Positions 1 through 9,555 are shown, counted from the first letter of the stretch. The stretch is 27,715 nucleotides of DNA from Larix sibirica (GCA_004151065.3 NWUY0300000426.1:110200-137914), one strand, 5' to 3'. Program-made: numbers and translations. Notes: generated by a model not told the origin, from the sequence alone.

Positions 1-156
1 GTTGATAACAAAAGCCCCTATCCGGTGTTGTTAGGGATATACTGGGAAATCGAGAATCAAGTTGTAATCAACTTTAAGAAAAGAACAATGTCGTTTGAGA
101 ATAGTGACATGAGGGTAGTTGCACCCCTCGATCCATCAGAAGGGAAGACGTATGTC
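1..156 (+). pseudogene. Ty3/gypsy protease C-terminal tail (cut by window edge)
   Basis: The plus-strand reading from the first bases gives YPVLLGIYWEIENQVVINF followed by a stretch containing MSFEN and APLDPSEG. The VLLGxxW block is the usual end of a retroelement aspartic protease (the ILG/LLG flap-side motif). The catalytic DSG/DTG part would lie before the window. A stop (TAG) interrupts the frame at about 157 before MREEYKEGW. It reads into the linker and RT that follow, so this is one decayed pol reading frame. The family assignment rests on recognising the motif by eye. Confidence 0.6.
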
Positions 157-1019
157 TAGCCAATGCGGGAGGAATACAAAGAAGGTTGGGACAATGTATA
201 CAACATCTCAGAGGACTACATCAATCCCACCATCGATGGGGAATTGGGGTGGCGGAGTGTTAGCTCGGCATCATCAGATTCTGATGAAGCATTTGAGAAT
301 TGGCAGAATTGGCTATACGAAGTATCATTTCAGAGGTGTGCACGAATCACCCAGTCATTGAGATGGGTAGAAACGGAAGTATGCGAACTTCCAACATACG
401 AAGGACTGCCTAATTTTACTATATTTATCACCAAATTTGAAGAAAAAGTATCATAACCATAGAGACTGTTGGAATTAGAGGAATCACTGAAGGCTACAAC
501 AATACAATGGTGGGAGATGCATAAGTCGACGATAAAAAACTGGCCACTATGTCGACAACTAATGGAAGTCAAGTTCGACGAAAATGAAGGGTACTATAGA
601 ATAAAATACAATGGAAGAAGAGACCTGAGGTACCACCTTGAAGAGTGTCAAAGCAAATGAGGAATGTGAGCAAAATAGGAATGGGTCCACGCAATCATTC
701 ATACACTGGATGAGGTACCGTGAAGTTGGTATATCGCAGCAGAAATGCGACATGGAACAACTACCTCGGAAGAGTTATCTTTTAGCTTTAGCCAAACTTT
801 CAACTTCTCAGATGAGAACCCCTTCATCCATAGTGCACTAGGGGATATTCGTGAGAAAGTACTCGAAGCAATTTCGACAAGAAAACCAATGGAATTATAG
901 TGGACTGCAACACCATAAATGTTGATGGAATGCTACAATGTAACGGGAGAACCTGATGATGAGGACGATCCACGAGATGTTTATGTACTAGATTCAGAAG
1001 GAATACGAGATGTCAAAGA
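157..1019 (+). pseudogene. Linker between protease and RT with a gag-like segment
   Basis: The segment reads through several stops and frameshifts. Recognisable blocks are INPTIDGELGWRSVSS (about 220-265), SDEAFENWQNWLYEVSFQRC (about 280-340), ELPTYEGLPNFTIFITKFEE (about 387-450), LEESLKATTIQWWEMHKSTI (about 475-535), then a tail with a FSQTFNFSDENPFIHSALGD block (about 785-850) and EPDDEDDPRDVYVLDSEG (about 950-1005). The LKAxxxQWWExxxxxIxxW part resembles the core of retrotransposon gag (the L-x-A-x-x-W-W pattern), yet it sits after the protease and before RT. I infer a duplicated or captured gag-like module in this family's pol. No catalytic role can be read from it. Confidence 0.5.
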
Positions 1020-1629
1020 ATCATAAATACCCTTCGACAAGTTCCAATAGCCATTGCGAATTAAGAAAGTTAATATTGGGTTGGAGGAAAACCCCAAGTT
1101 CGCAAGTATCGGAGATAACTAGGACGACACAACTATTGCAAATATGACTGATATGCTACATGAGTTTCAAGACTTGTTTCCAACGAAATTTTCAGAAATG
1201 AAAGGAATTTCAGGGGACCTAGGTGAAATGAAGATTCCATTGAAACCTGATGCAAAGCCTGTAAAGAAGCGACCTTACAAATTGAATCCCATGTACAAGG
1301 AGCGTGTGAAAGTGGAAATAGAGCAAATGTTGGACATAGGAATCATAAATCCTGTGGAGGAATCCGAATGGATCATCCTAATGGTTGTACAAGATAAGAA
1401 GACAGGCGATATCAGGATTTGTGTCGACCTAAGGAAACTAAATGATGCATGCCTTCATGAACCATTCCCTACTCCTTTCAATGACAAATTATTAGGAGTT
1501 GGAGGTCAGGAAATATATTCATTCATAAACAGATTCTCAGGATACCACCAAATAAAAATTGTGAAGGAGGATCGACATAAGACAACATGGGTAAATCCCT
1601 GTCGACATAGCATGGTACAAAATCATTAA
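1020..1629 (+). pseudogene. Ty3/gypsy RT, N-terminal part only
   Basis: The longest open part starts at 1144. It contains LHEFQDLFPTKFSEMKGI, then LKPDAKPVKKRPYKLNP, the EQMLDIGIINPVEESEW block, RICVDLRKLNDACLHEPFP and FINRFSGYHQIKI. This is the fingers and early palm of a Ty3/gypsy RT. The motif A aspartate, normally in a (T/L)DGFSGYxQI context, is asparagine here (codon AAC at 1528-1530). RT similarity ends around EDRHKTTW (about 1590), so motifs B and C, thumb, RNase H and integrase are missing. About 160 residues are present, whereas a complete RT is over 400. Upstream, a block reading KVNIGLEENPKFASIGDN (about 1066-1120) joins it to the linker. Confidence 0.85.
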
Positions 1630-1683
1630 ATGAGTTTGAAAAAAAAATCAAAGAAGTGAGAAAAATAAAAGTAAGGAAATATT

Positions 1684-2912
1684 AAGTTAAGGCATCTGTT
1701 GAAGTAGTTGCGACAGAGTTGGAAGTAAGAAGTGCATTGATGGAGAACGAAAAGAACATGGACAACAACAAGGATGCAATAGTATCAGCGGCAAGGACAT
1801 GATTGCGACAAGGTTCGAACAAAAATAAGTAAAGACTTGTCGATGTTGAGCGGAGTATGAACGGGTCATGTCAAGCAATAAATGCAGTCATCAAGACACA
1901 TCGAATGACGACGCGAGTGGATTAAACCATAATCAATAACTACACGAGACGGTAGAAAGGAACAATAAATACACAACATCGGGTAAATCAACTGAAGATT
2001 CAGTGAATTAGTGGAAGATTTGGTAATTATTGACTAGAATTAATTTGATTAACGTGGAGCGGAAAATGGCGAATTATAAAATCATGGTGCACTTAACCAT
2101 TCGACTTATTGTGCATTCGAAGAGTAGCAGATAAGTTAGAGAAAATATTAAGCAGAAGGGTTAGAGGAAAGTGAATTACAATGGCGCATGTAATTTCAAG
2201 TATGAGTACACTAGAGGCACCTTCTTCGAAGGAGACAGTCATAGAGGAGCAGCCGGAGATTGCATCTGCACCACCATAGGAGGTTAGACAAGCAAGGTGC
2301 AGCACCCGACCAGTGAGTTCCGAGAGAAAATCGAAGACAACCCAAAGTTTGACATGGAACCCAACAACAACAGAGGGATCGGGAACCTCAGATGCTGGGG
2401 ATTAAGAAACAACCACAACTGGAAGGGAACCACGACCAACCAAATCATACATTCCAGGATATGTGCCCCCGTGATAGGAAGGTGCACAAGCTATCTAGAT
2501 CGGGAAGAACGCCAAGTATACCATCAAGGAACCGGTGGCCCCAGAGAGGTTCCGCAGAACAGGGAATATCATACTGCAGTTGCAGAAACTACAGTATAGT
2601 GACCGTGATATGGTGCTACACCCAGAATCCACAAGAGACATCTACATCAACGTCCCACATGGAGAAGGGGGCCCGATCACGCAAGAAACTCATCAATGGT
2701 AATTAGGAGTAAATAAGTCAGGTCTGCTAAATCTGACTCATACCACATTTTGGAAGAGGGGCTAAAGTAAATGCATGTGTGAAGCAGTTGTTCGCCTGCT
2801 TTCACAGTGGTTTCCTGTGGTTAGGAAAAAGGGTCCCATTGACAGTTGACTTGATAGCGCAAATAATAGGGTTACCCAAAAACTTTACACCTCGAACATT
2901 TACACCTCTTTG
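1684..2912 (+). pseudogene. Retrotransposon gag N-terminal region, decayed
   Basis: Broken plus-strand reading. About 1690-1800 encodes a charged, possibly coiled-coil segment (VEVVATELEVRSALMENEKN). About 2511-2760 encodes AKYTIKEPVAPERFRRTGNI, then LQLQKLQYSDRDMVLHPEST and IYINVPHGEGGPITQETHQW, a TAA stop, and LGVNKSGLLNLTHTTFWKRG. A frameshift near 2760, in a GGGG run, leads into VNACVKQLFACFHSGFLWLG and VPLTVDLIAQIIGLPKNFTP, stopping at about 2912. The FHSGFLWL-x-VDLIAQIxGLP pattern recurs in gag regions of plant Ty3/gypsy elements. It lies downstream of the RT fragment, opposite to normal gag-pol order, so it is a second copy or a rearranged piece. No zinc knuckle is visible. Confidence 0.6.
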
Positions 2913-3041
2913 AGCCATTTTCAATCGCAGCTGAAAGACTCACTCATCCAATAGAAACAGGAATTTCGTGCACAACTCTACCCAACCGCAACTGGAGCTG
3001 TCTACACACTTGCAATTTCAACCTGATCTCAAGATGCTGCT

Positions 3042-3053
3042 GCTATGATACCA
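3042..3053 (-). promoter_or_regulatory. Putative primer-binding site (initiator-Met tRNA type), minus strand
   Basis: Plus-strand gctatgatacca is the reverse complement of tggtatcatagc, one base from the tggtatcagagc site complementary to the 3' end of plant initiator-Met tRNA. Two bases later a TG (3056) would be the inner end of a minus-strand LTR. The same two-base spacing occurs at the minus-strand site at 26223-26234. Confidence 0.5.
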
Positions 3054-3055
3054 CC

Positions 3056-3400
3056 TGNGTCTGAAGGATATAAAGTGGATCTGAGTCAGTAAAATGGATC
3101 CTGCAGGCCAAAGAGTGTTGACGCCCACAAGGTGGATTTATTTGTTGCTCTCAAGAGAGATCCATTATCCTCTAGAGAGATGTTGCATATGAATGGTTAT
3201 TGTTCATGTGCTCCAATATTCATATACAATCGGTCTTAAAAGACATATATCAAGGACCAAGTTTGGATTTCGAAGTGTATAACCTTGCTTATTGCTTCCT
3301 TTAGTAATAGGTCATGATGTATAAGACATCTAATGTAACCTCACATTAAAAGGAAATTAGAATGTTTTCTTACAAAACTAAAGCAAGTAGAGTTTTAATG
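3056..3400 (-). mobile_element. Putative minus-strand LTR fragment, outer end not located
   Basis: Read on the minus strand, this segment would end in ..CA two bases before the primer site. It contains a TATA-like stretch (complement of aaggatataaagtgg, about 3063-3077) and an AATAAA (complement of tttatt near 3137). No second copy was found in the window and no internal coding region follows on the minus strand, since 1-2912 reads on the plus strand. One N lies at 3058. The 3400 limit is arbitrary. Confidence 0.3.
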
Positions 3401-4159
3401 TGTAATTTGTAATTTTAAAACTAATATGAATATTTCTCCTCTGTATCCATAATATGCTCCCAAATGAAACAAAATCATGGTATTTTTTCATTCATAACTT
3501 TATTTCTCTATCATGTACCCAACACACTTTCATTTTTTTTTAAACACCAAGTCATGATATATATCAATTGATAAAGGGATAAGCGGACGAGTGCTTGCCT
3601 TCGCTCAACAGGACACTTAAATTGTTGCAACTACATATGCAACATACACCTTCACCGACTCTCCATCGCCCAAGCTAGTCACAACCTAAGATTGAACCTG
3701 TAGTTCTTATACATGCTCATTCTTTGATTAGATTCCCCCAATTCTAATATGGCCACCAACCAGGCTACTTATCCTACCTTGACCCTACTTGGAATTCATC
3801 TCATCAACTCAATCGAGTAGAGGTGGACTCATTATTACATTACCATCCTCATTCCCTTATAATTAACTTACTTATTCTCATTTGTATGCTTATAGGCAAA
3901 GGCACTTATACAGCTACATTGAGTCACTGCACTCTTTACGATTTCTTCGTCAACTCATATATCAACTTCTTGTCCATATTAATATATATTAATTCATATT
4001 CATATTCACATATTCTTAGTTTAAGTGTTTAACTTTTATATATATATATATATATAAGTTAAACACACACAACTATTAACCTACATTAAACTATATAAAT
4101 AAATGTATCGTGCACTATACCCACATTAACCCTACGTTAACCATTACACTTCTTCTACG
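3401..4159. other. Unassigned AT-rich sequence
   Basis: No coding region is supported. The short open frame at 3823-4032 is low-complexity and has no recognisable motif. The only clear structure is the palindrome at 4025-4066. Confidence 0.6.
4025..4066. repeat. AT-rich palindrome (potential cruciform)
   Basis: Arms gtgtttaactt (4025-4035) and aagttaaacac (4056-4066) are perfect inverted complements. They flank a 20-base stretch that is almost entirely alternating TA, so the stem can extend through most of the spacer. Confidence 0.8.
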
Positions 4160-4740
4160 TTAACTATTGGCCAACCTCAACTTGCTAGGTCGCGTTCCCA
4201 TCCAACGTGGCTCTCGACCACCACTCCACATCGATAGGGTTACCGCTGTGGCACACACATGAGCGTGGGGTTGATCGCAGTCATCCACAAATATTGAAAC
4301 TGCTTGTTCGGCCACAAAGGAGGAGGTGTTTCCTCCTGTAAATGTGGTAATTACTGCTTTTAAGAATGTGAATGAGGGCACCTGCCATAGCGTGCTCTTC
4401 CTGGTAGGGACACATCCCCAAAATTAGATGATCGAATCTGTGGTTAAGGGGGAAACAACAATCTCTCCAGGATTTTTCTGTTACGCCCTCTCCCAACCTT
4501 GGTTAGATAAGCTCGCCCTCTCCCCATGGTGGCCTCATTTGCTGATCTAGTCCAACGACTTGCTCTGCAAGATCATTCACTTCTTGACTAGGAAGCCTTG
4601 GCCACAGCTAGAGGCAAGGAGGAAGGTACTTCTACTCAGCGTTGAGGATGGACATGATGGGATCGATCTCCCATATGTGTCTCGACCGCTCTTATGGGCA
4701 AAAAATTCGACATATGTGAGGGGGAGGCAGTCGTAGGCTT
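4160..4740 (+). other. GC-richer block, possible decayed coding remnant, unidentified
   Basis: This block is clearly richer in G+C than its flanks. One plus-strand frame at about 4290-4410 gives a Cys/His-rich reading (GHKGGGVSSCKCGNYCF, a stop, EC, a stop, GHLP) that could be a broken CCHC zinc knuckle, but the spacing is irregular. Around 4527-4615 another frame reads MVASFADLVQRLALQDHSLL, a stop, then EALATARGKEEG. A purine-rich gagggggaggcag near 4717-4730 resembles a polypurine tract, but no LTR start follows. Two minus-strand open frames (4160-4381 and 4281-4496) show no recognisable motif. I do not assign a function. Confidence 0.25.
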
Positions 4741-5136
4741 GCCCCTACCCATAGGATTTATATAAACATATATATATTATGAATCCATGTTTTTTACTTA
4801 GAGTCTACTCATCTATCATTTAACCAGTGAATATATGTATACACTTAGTCATTCACACGATGCCTTAATAGAGGATCGTTCTACCTGTAATCATTGTTCC
4901 ACTTTGTGGTTAATGCTTGTCATTTCTAGTCAACAAATTAGTTCTATGTTTTCATCCACCCAATGTTATTATGATTCTTTAGTTAGACATGCAGATGTGG
5001 GCCGAGAGGAGGCCACGACCTCCCTCAATTCCACCGTTGGTTAGCTTGTGTGTGATCATTGATCTTATACTATTGTATATCTCACAAAAGACATATAATC
5101 AATCATGTGATAACACCCTTGATAATGCCTCTATCC
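4741..5136. other. Unassigned sequence before the LTR
   Basis: AT-rich. The open frame at 4835-5044 has no recognisable domain. No regulatory site is supported. Confidence 0.5.
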
Positions 5137-5533
5137 TGTAATGGATTGATACCCCTTTCGTATGTGTTTTATGCATATATTAGCTTGATGAATCACAGGT
5201 TATACATACTCTTATGTTCCTTGTTGATTAAGTATAAGAATTTTATATGTGTAATTTAATGTTGCGACTAATCTAGTTAATGAAGAATAGGTGAAGGAGA
5301 AAGTGGTCGGCTAAGTTGTATGCTTAGTTGCAGTAGTGTAAGCACTATGTCGCGCAAAGGTAAGTGCTCGACTAGTCAGTCCTCACCAAGAATATGATGT
5401 GTATGCTCAGTTGAAACAAGGTAAGTCCTCCATCGAGCGAAGGTAACCACTTGTCTAATGGTCCCTTAGACAGGAAGTTCACTATCTTATATTTTAGTGC
5501 AATTTTTTTTCTAAGTGTTTTAGGTACATTACA
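5137..5533 (+). repeat. 5' LTR of the 5.1-9.5 kb element
   Basis: The right end (ttaca, 5533) is fixed by the primer site three bases later. The left end (tgtaat at 5137) is inferred from weak but collinear similarity to the 3' LTR: tgtaat starts, acccct followed by cgtat, cttatgttt-like text, a tatat...atgttg...cta block near 5235-5275, and ggtc-cta-gt-gtat near 5305-5325. The two copies are strongly diverged. No target duplication could be checked because the 3' LTR is incomplete. Confidence 0.5.
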
Positions 5534-5536
5534 AAG

Positions 5537-5548
5537 TGGTATCAGATC
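5537..5548 (+). promoter_or_regulatory. Primer-binding site, initiator-Met tRNA type
   Basis: tggtatcagatc differs at one base from tggtatcagagc, the complement of the plant initiator-Met tRNA 3' end. It lies three bases after the LTR end, where minus-strand DNA synthesis would be primed. Confidence 0.85.
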
Positions 5549-5689
5549 CAAGGTTACAACACTTGGACCTTATGGACTTGGCTACTCTATTGATATTTGT
5601 ATATGCAACTAATAAATTGTTTTACTTTCAGGAAACAAGAAGAAAATAGTTTTGAAAAGAATCAAGTAACTCAGAAAGTTAGAAGCCCC

Positions 5690-6913
5690 TGAAAAATATA
5701 TGAGTGAGGTGCCCAGCCAACTTGGGATGGGAGATGGATCTCCACCTGAAGAAAATGTATGGGTTGAGTTGAACTTAGATCGTAGAAAAACAACTACTTC
5801 AGTGATGTTGGAAACAGTAAAAATATTGCAGAAAAACTATAGAGTTTCAAAGCCGACAACATAAAATATTTGGAGGAGCGGAGTGAGACCAATGCTATCA
5901 TGTTGTAGAACCTTACTGAAATTAGAAATACAGTCTTTCAACAATGGAGGAAAGAAAGAGTCATAATAAAAAGGTTCCCAGAGCAAGGAACCAAAGTCCA
6001 CACCTCCACCAGAGGTGGAAGACAAATCAACTAGCAGTAAAAAGACTACCTCGGATGACACAGACTGTGAAATCATGATGAGATAGCCTCCAAAGAAAAT
6101 CACAAGCATAAATTTTCCAATGAAGTCTAGGGGGATTTCAAGAAGATCGAACCACCTAGATTTAATGGCATGGTTAAGACAACTGAGGAAGTTGAAGCAT
6201 GGTTGTTGGGAATGAAGAAGTATTTTAAGATTTACAACTATGAGGGGAACACACAAGCTCATTTGGTTGTGTTTAATCTCACTATCGAGGCATCTAATTG
6301 GTGTCAATATCTAAAGGCAAATAAAAAGATTAAAGAAAAAGACATCAACTAGAACGAATTCAAAGAGTACTTCTGAAATAAGTATATGTCAGAAAGATTC
6401 TATGACAAGAACTTAAAAGAGTTCCATGAACTCAAGATGGGACAACTAAGTATGGACGATATGATTAATAGATTTATGGAATTATTGAATTATGTCCCAT
6501 ACATTAAGGAAAAAAATATTAAGATTCAAAGGTTTTTTAGTTGTTTACCTCGTCATTTCTGAGACATATTGGAGTTTGACTATTCCAAGGACCTACAAGA
6601 GACCTTTCACAAGGAAATACTATGTTTGAATAGAGCCAACATAGAGCTCCGAACTTGCAGAGCTTGTGAGAGAAAAAGAAGCAGAAGGCTGAGCAAAGAA
6701 ATAAATGGTACAATCCCTCTTCATTCAGAAATGAGATTAAGTTATTTCATAATAGCAATCCATAAGGAAGAATTAAATTTCAATAGAATCTTCTCGCTCA
6801 AAGCAAAAATAGACTTTTTGGAACTATTGGAAAGAAACCAAAAGGGGATAACACATGACCTCTTCGATGTTGGCACTGCGATGAAAATCACCGCAAGTGG
6901 ACTTCCCTCGTAA
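5690..6913 (+). pseudogene. gag (capsid and zinc knuckle), decayed
   Basis: The reading with stops starts around 5690. The clear capsid part begins near 6137: FKKIEPPRFNGMVKTTEEVE, then AWLLGMKKYFKIYNYEGNTQ, IKEKDIN, a stop, EFKEYF, then FHELKMGQLSMDDMINRFME and NYVPYIKEKNIKIQRFFSCL. These are the AWL...F...L..Y and M.RF..L..YVP patterns of Ty3/gypsy gag. Near 6868-6906 a CCHC-like knuckle reads CWHCDENHRKWTS, in which the fourth ligand cysteine has become serine. The product would package the element RNA. The copy has stops at about 6351 and 6375 and frameshifts after 6600. The minus-strand open frame at 5837-6307 is a shadow of this gene. Confidence 0.8.
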
Positions 6914-6929
6914 AGGTAAAACTAATAGA

Positions 6930-7430
6930 ACTATTCACAATATGCAGGAAGCTACTACAATAAATGATATGGCCAGAGTTCCAAGCATTTATGAAACCTT
7001 AGACAGTCGACAAGTTGAGCATCAATCATCGATTGTTGAAATTGAAGGTAATATTTCTAGCAAATCTATTTCAATCCTCATCAATCCAGGTTCTTGTAAA
7101 AGTTATATTTCCCCTAGAAACTCTTACCAATGTATGTTGCAGAAAAGTAAATTTAAGCATGCCTGATTGGTTCAACTGGATGATTGGAACCAAAAAGAAG
7201 CTATCTGATTTTATCAAAGATTGTACCCTAGAGTTGGATGGAATGCCAACAATGACATATTTGAATATTCTGCCTTTGGGATCCTAAGATCTGCTCATAG
7301 GAATGGATTGGTTGGAGCATCTCATATAGTTATCCTAAATTGCTACACAAAGACTTTCACATGTGAAGACGGTAAAGGAAATGTCGGGGCCATAAATGGA
7401 ATGCCCCATAGAGTATCAGTAAGGTAGATC
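6930..7430 (+). pseudogene. Retropepsin-type aspartic protease, inactive
   Basis: One frame reads VPSIYETLDSRQVEHQSSIV then IEGNISSKSISILINPGSCK, and after a frameshift FNWMIGTKKKLSDFIKDCTL, ELDGMPTMTYLNILPLGS and a block corresponding to the LxGMDWLE region (about 7285-7320, reading LLIGMDWLEH in the right frame). The catalytic triad, normally D-(S/T/P)-G in this family, reads N-P-G with codon AAT at 7083-7085. The catalytic aspartate is therefore gone, as well as the frame. It sits directly between gag and RT as expected. Confidence 0.8.
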
Positions 7431-7529
7431 TCCACCTTGCAACTAAAGCACAGTGCCAAAAAGGATGCAATTCATATGCAATGCAAGTAACATAATTTTA
7501 AAAAGAAGTTGAATCTAGTTTGGAATATT

Positions 7530-7815
7530 TTCTTGTTTTGATGGAATTTCGAGATGTGTTTCTTAAGGAAGTACCTAGTTTCCTCCCAAGAGAGACTTAG
7601 ACTACACCATTGACCTAGTGCTTGGAGCAATGATTGTTTCAAGGGCACTCTATCGAATGAGTATACTAGAGTTGGTGGAACTTAAATTGCAGTTGCAAGA
7701 ACTATTGGAAAAGGATTACATCATCCCTATTGTTTCCCCTTGTGGAGCTTTGGTCTTGTTTGCTAGAAGGAAGGATATAACACTAAGAATGTGCATCGAC
7801 TACCAAGGTTGTTGA
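7530..7815 (+). pseudogene. RT N-terminal fragment (fingers only)
   Basis: Following a FRDVFLKEVPSFLP-like block (about 7548-7590), the open part from 7618 reads RALYRMSILELVELKLQLQE, LLEKDYIIPIVSPCGALVLF and LRMCIDYQGC before a stop at 7813. This is the start of a Ty3/gypsy RT up to the (R/L)xCIDYRxLN motif. Everything from there (palm motifs A-C, thumb, connection, RNase H) is absent, and sequence from just upstream of integrase follows at once. About 1.2 kb of pol must have been lost if the ancestor was of usual length. Confidence 0.85.
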
Positions 7816-8878
7816 CACTCTCAACGTGAGTGTTCGATTGATATGTTTGACTAACAATAGTACTTTTGAAACTGATCTCGGAGAAAGAATAAAAGTATTC
7901 TATGAACATGATGAATACTACCAGGGAATATAGTCAAGTCTGCAAACAAACACAATAGAACAACATAAACAAGATTTCAGTATCACCACCAATGGGCTAC
8001 TTATGTACAAAGGGAGATTGTGTGTTCCAAATTTTCCATAATTAAAGGAAATGATCATGGACAAGTTTCATAAAAAACCATATTCTAGAAATTCGGGATA
8101 TCATAAAATGATCTCGGCGGTAAGGAAATAGTACTTTTGGCCAAAGATGAAATCATAAATTGTTGAGTACATAGCTCGATGTTTGGAGTGTCAAAAAGTG
8201 AAGGCTAAGCATAAGCATCTGATCGACTTGTTGCAACCTTTACCCATTCCAGAATGGAAATGGGAGACCATTTCCATGGNTTCCTGAATGGAAATGGGAG
8301 ACCATTTCCATGGACTTCATAACTAGATTTTCAAAATCCAGGACTCAACATGACTCAGTTATGGTCTTCGTGGATAAATTGAGCGAGGATTCTCACTTCT
8401 TTCCAGTGAAATCCACCTTCAAGGCTATCAATATTGCAAAAACTTTCTTAAAAGAAATTTTCAAACTATATTGAATTCCTAAACATATCATTTCATACAG
8501 AGACGCGAAGTTTACATCGAACTTATGGAAGGCTTTGTTTGCAAGTTTGGACACTTCTCTAAACATGAGTATGGATGATCACTCTTAGACTAATGGACAA
8601 ACTAAGAGGACAAACTAGGTTTTGGAGGATATGCTCTAGATGTACATAATGGACAATCCTAAGAAATGGGAAAACTATCTGCACCTAGCAGAATTCACTT
8701 ACAACAACAGGTACCAAACGTCAGTGAAAATAAGTCCCTTTGAGGTAATGTATGGCAGGAAGTGCAATACCCCTATCACATGTGACAACCCAATGTACAT
8801 AGTCATATGCTTGGACATGAAATGCCAGAGGAATTGGAACATATTGTCAATAAAGTCAAGCAAAACCTGAATATGGCT
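7816..8878 (+). pseudogene. Integrase with HHCC and partial DDE core
   Basis: After a pre-integrase stretch (NGLLMYKGRLCVPNFP near 7993-8040), the zinc-binding domain reads SGYHKMISAVRK, a stop, YFWPKMKS, a stop, then VEYIARCLECQKVKAKHKHL (about 8095-8220). The catalytic core begins IPEWKWETISMDFITRF, with the first aspartate at about 8314 in the second copy of a 34-bp duplication. The second aspartate lies in RDAKFTSNLWKALF (about 8500-8540). The catalytic glutamate position in NGQT-x-RTN is lysine (AAG at 8604-8606). The core ends with LHLAEFTYNNRYQTSVKISP and FEVMYGRKCNTP (8680-8775). Several stops and the duplication break the frame. An active enzyme would insert the element cDNA. Confidence 0.85.
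8246..8313. repeat. 34-bp tandem duplication around an N
   Basis: The 33 bases 8247-8279 recur at 8281-8313 with one difference (ttcca versus ttcct near the start). Position 8280 is N. The duplication adds 34 bases inside the integrase and shifts its frame. Confidence 0.9.
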
Positions 8879-9361
8879 CATGATCGTCAAAATATTTTAT
8901 GCAGATTTAAACCGAAGACCTTAGTAATTTCAGAAGCAAAAGAGAAGCTCACTAGACCTAGGAATATGCTCTAAACTTTCTCCACGATACTGTGGACCAT
9001 TCCAAATCCTAGAAATAATGGGACTTGTTGCTTATCAATTAGTTCTACCATCTAATGTTAAAGTGCATAATGTATTTCAAGTATCATTATTAAAGAAGTA
9101 TGTACATGATACTACACATGTTGTGTATTAACATGTGATACAAGTGGAACCAGAAGAGGAATTATAGTCAGAACCCATGTGCATCCTAGACATGAAAGAA
9201 GTTGTGCTCCGAAATAGGGCCATATCCCAGGTAAAAGTGAAATGGAAGTACTTTGAGCCCGAGGAATCCACCTAGGAGATGGAGGATTAAATGTGAGATG
9301 CATACCCATATATGTTCCAAGATTGAGCTGGGAAGTGTTGTTAACATCGTGGATGGTTTTG
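8879..9361 (+). pseudogene. Integrase C-terminal GPF motif and chromodomain-like tail
   Basis: One frame with stops reads [20 protein letters not shown] (about 8974-9033), [20 protein letters not shown] (about 9034-9093), then EPMCILDMKEVVLRNRAISQ (about 9173-9232) and VKVKWKYFEPEESTWEMED (about 9233-9290). The GPF module is the usual integrase C-terminal fold. The VKVxWxxxxPEExTWExE block matches the chromodomain-like region ending plant chromovirus pol proteins, which targets insertion to chromatin marks. TAA stops occur at about 9129 and 9162. It ends shortly before the polypurine tract. Confidence 0.75.
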
Positions 9362-9375
9362 TTTTAAGGGGGGGA
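9362..9375 (+). promoter_or_regulatory. Polypurine tract
   Basis: ttttaagggggggga lies immediately before the TG start of the 3' LTR, where plus-strand DNA synthesis is primed in LTR retrotransposons. Confidence 0.85.
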
Positions 9376-9555
9376 TGTAATACCCAGAATGCTAACCCCT
9401 CGTATTTTGGCCAAGTGTTATGTGAACACTGGAACCTTATGTTTATAAGTATTGCATACTTGGATATATTATTATGCTATGTTGAAAACTAAATTTTTTT
9501 GGGTTGTGTAGGCAAACCCGATGAATGAGAGGTCCTAGTGTATACAGGGAAAAAC
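9376..9555 (+). repeat. 3' LTR, truncated
   Basis: It starts tgtaatacccag directly after the polypurine tract. It can be followed against the 5' LTR to about ggtcctagtgtatac (9531-9545). An A-rich tract then takes over and the terminal ttaca end is missing. The cause could be an insertion, deletion or recombination with the next element. Confidence 0.6.

Larger units (their letters stand above)
5137..9555 (+). mobile_element. Degenerate Ty3/gypsy chromovirus-type element
   Basis: Order along the plus strand: 5' LTR, primer-binding site, gag with zinc knuckle, protease, RT N-terminus, integrase, GPF motif, chromodomain-like tail, polypurine tract, 3' LTR fragment. This order, the tail and the TGTAATACCC LTR start fit a plant chromovirus (Tekay/Del-like by recollection of the family). 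The RT palm, thumb and RNase H have been deleted and stops occur in every domain, so the copy cannot encode its own replication. The 3' LTR is truncated. The 5' boundary rests on alignment by eye to the 3' LTR start. Confidence 0.75.

Noticed and set aside
2297-2706. Two overlapping open frames (100 and 104 codons) as independent genes
   Set aside because: The meaningful reading is the third frame, which gives gag-like blocks from 2511 onward; these are off-frame shadows.
3570-3720. tRNA-like or SINE-like text (aagcggacgagtgcttgcc)
   Set aside because: It resembles part of a tRNA 5' half, but no box B (ggttcgaatcc-like) lies at the right distance on the same strand and no cloverleaf can be drawn.
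5837-6307. 156-codon minus-strand open frame
   Set aside because: It lies opposite the gag coding region, which has clear plus-strand gag motifs. The minus-strand product shows no domain.
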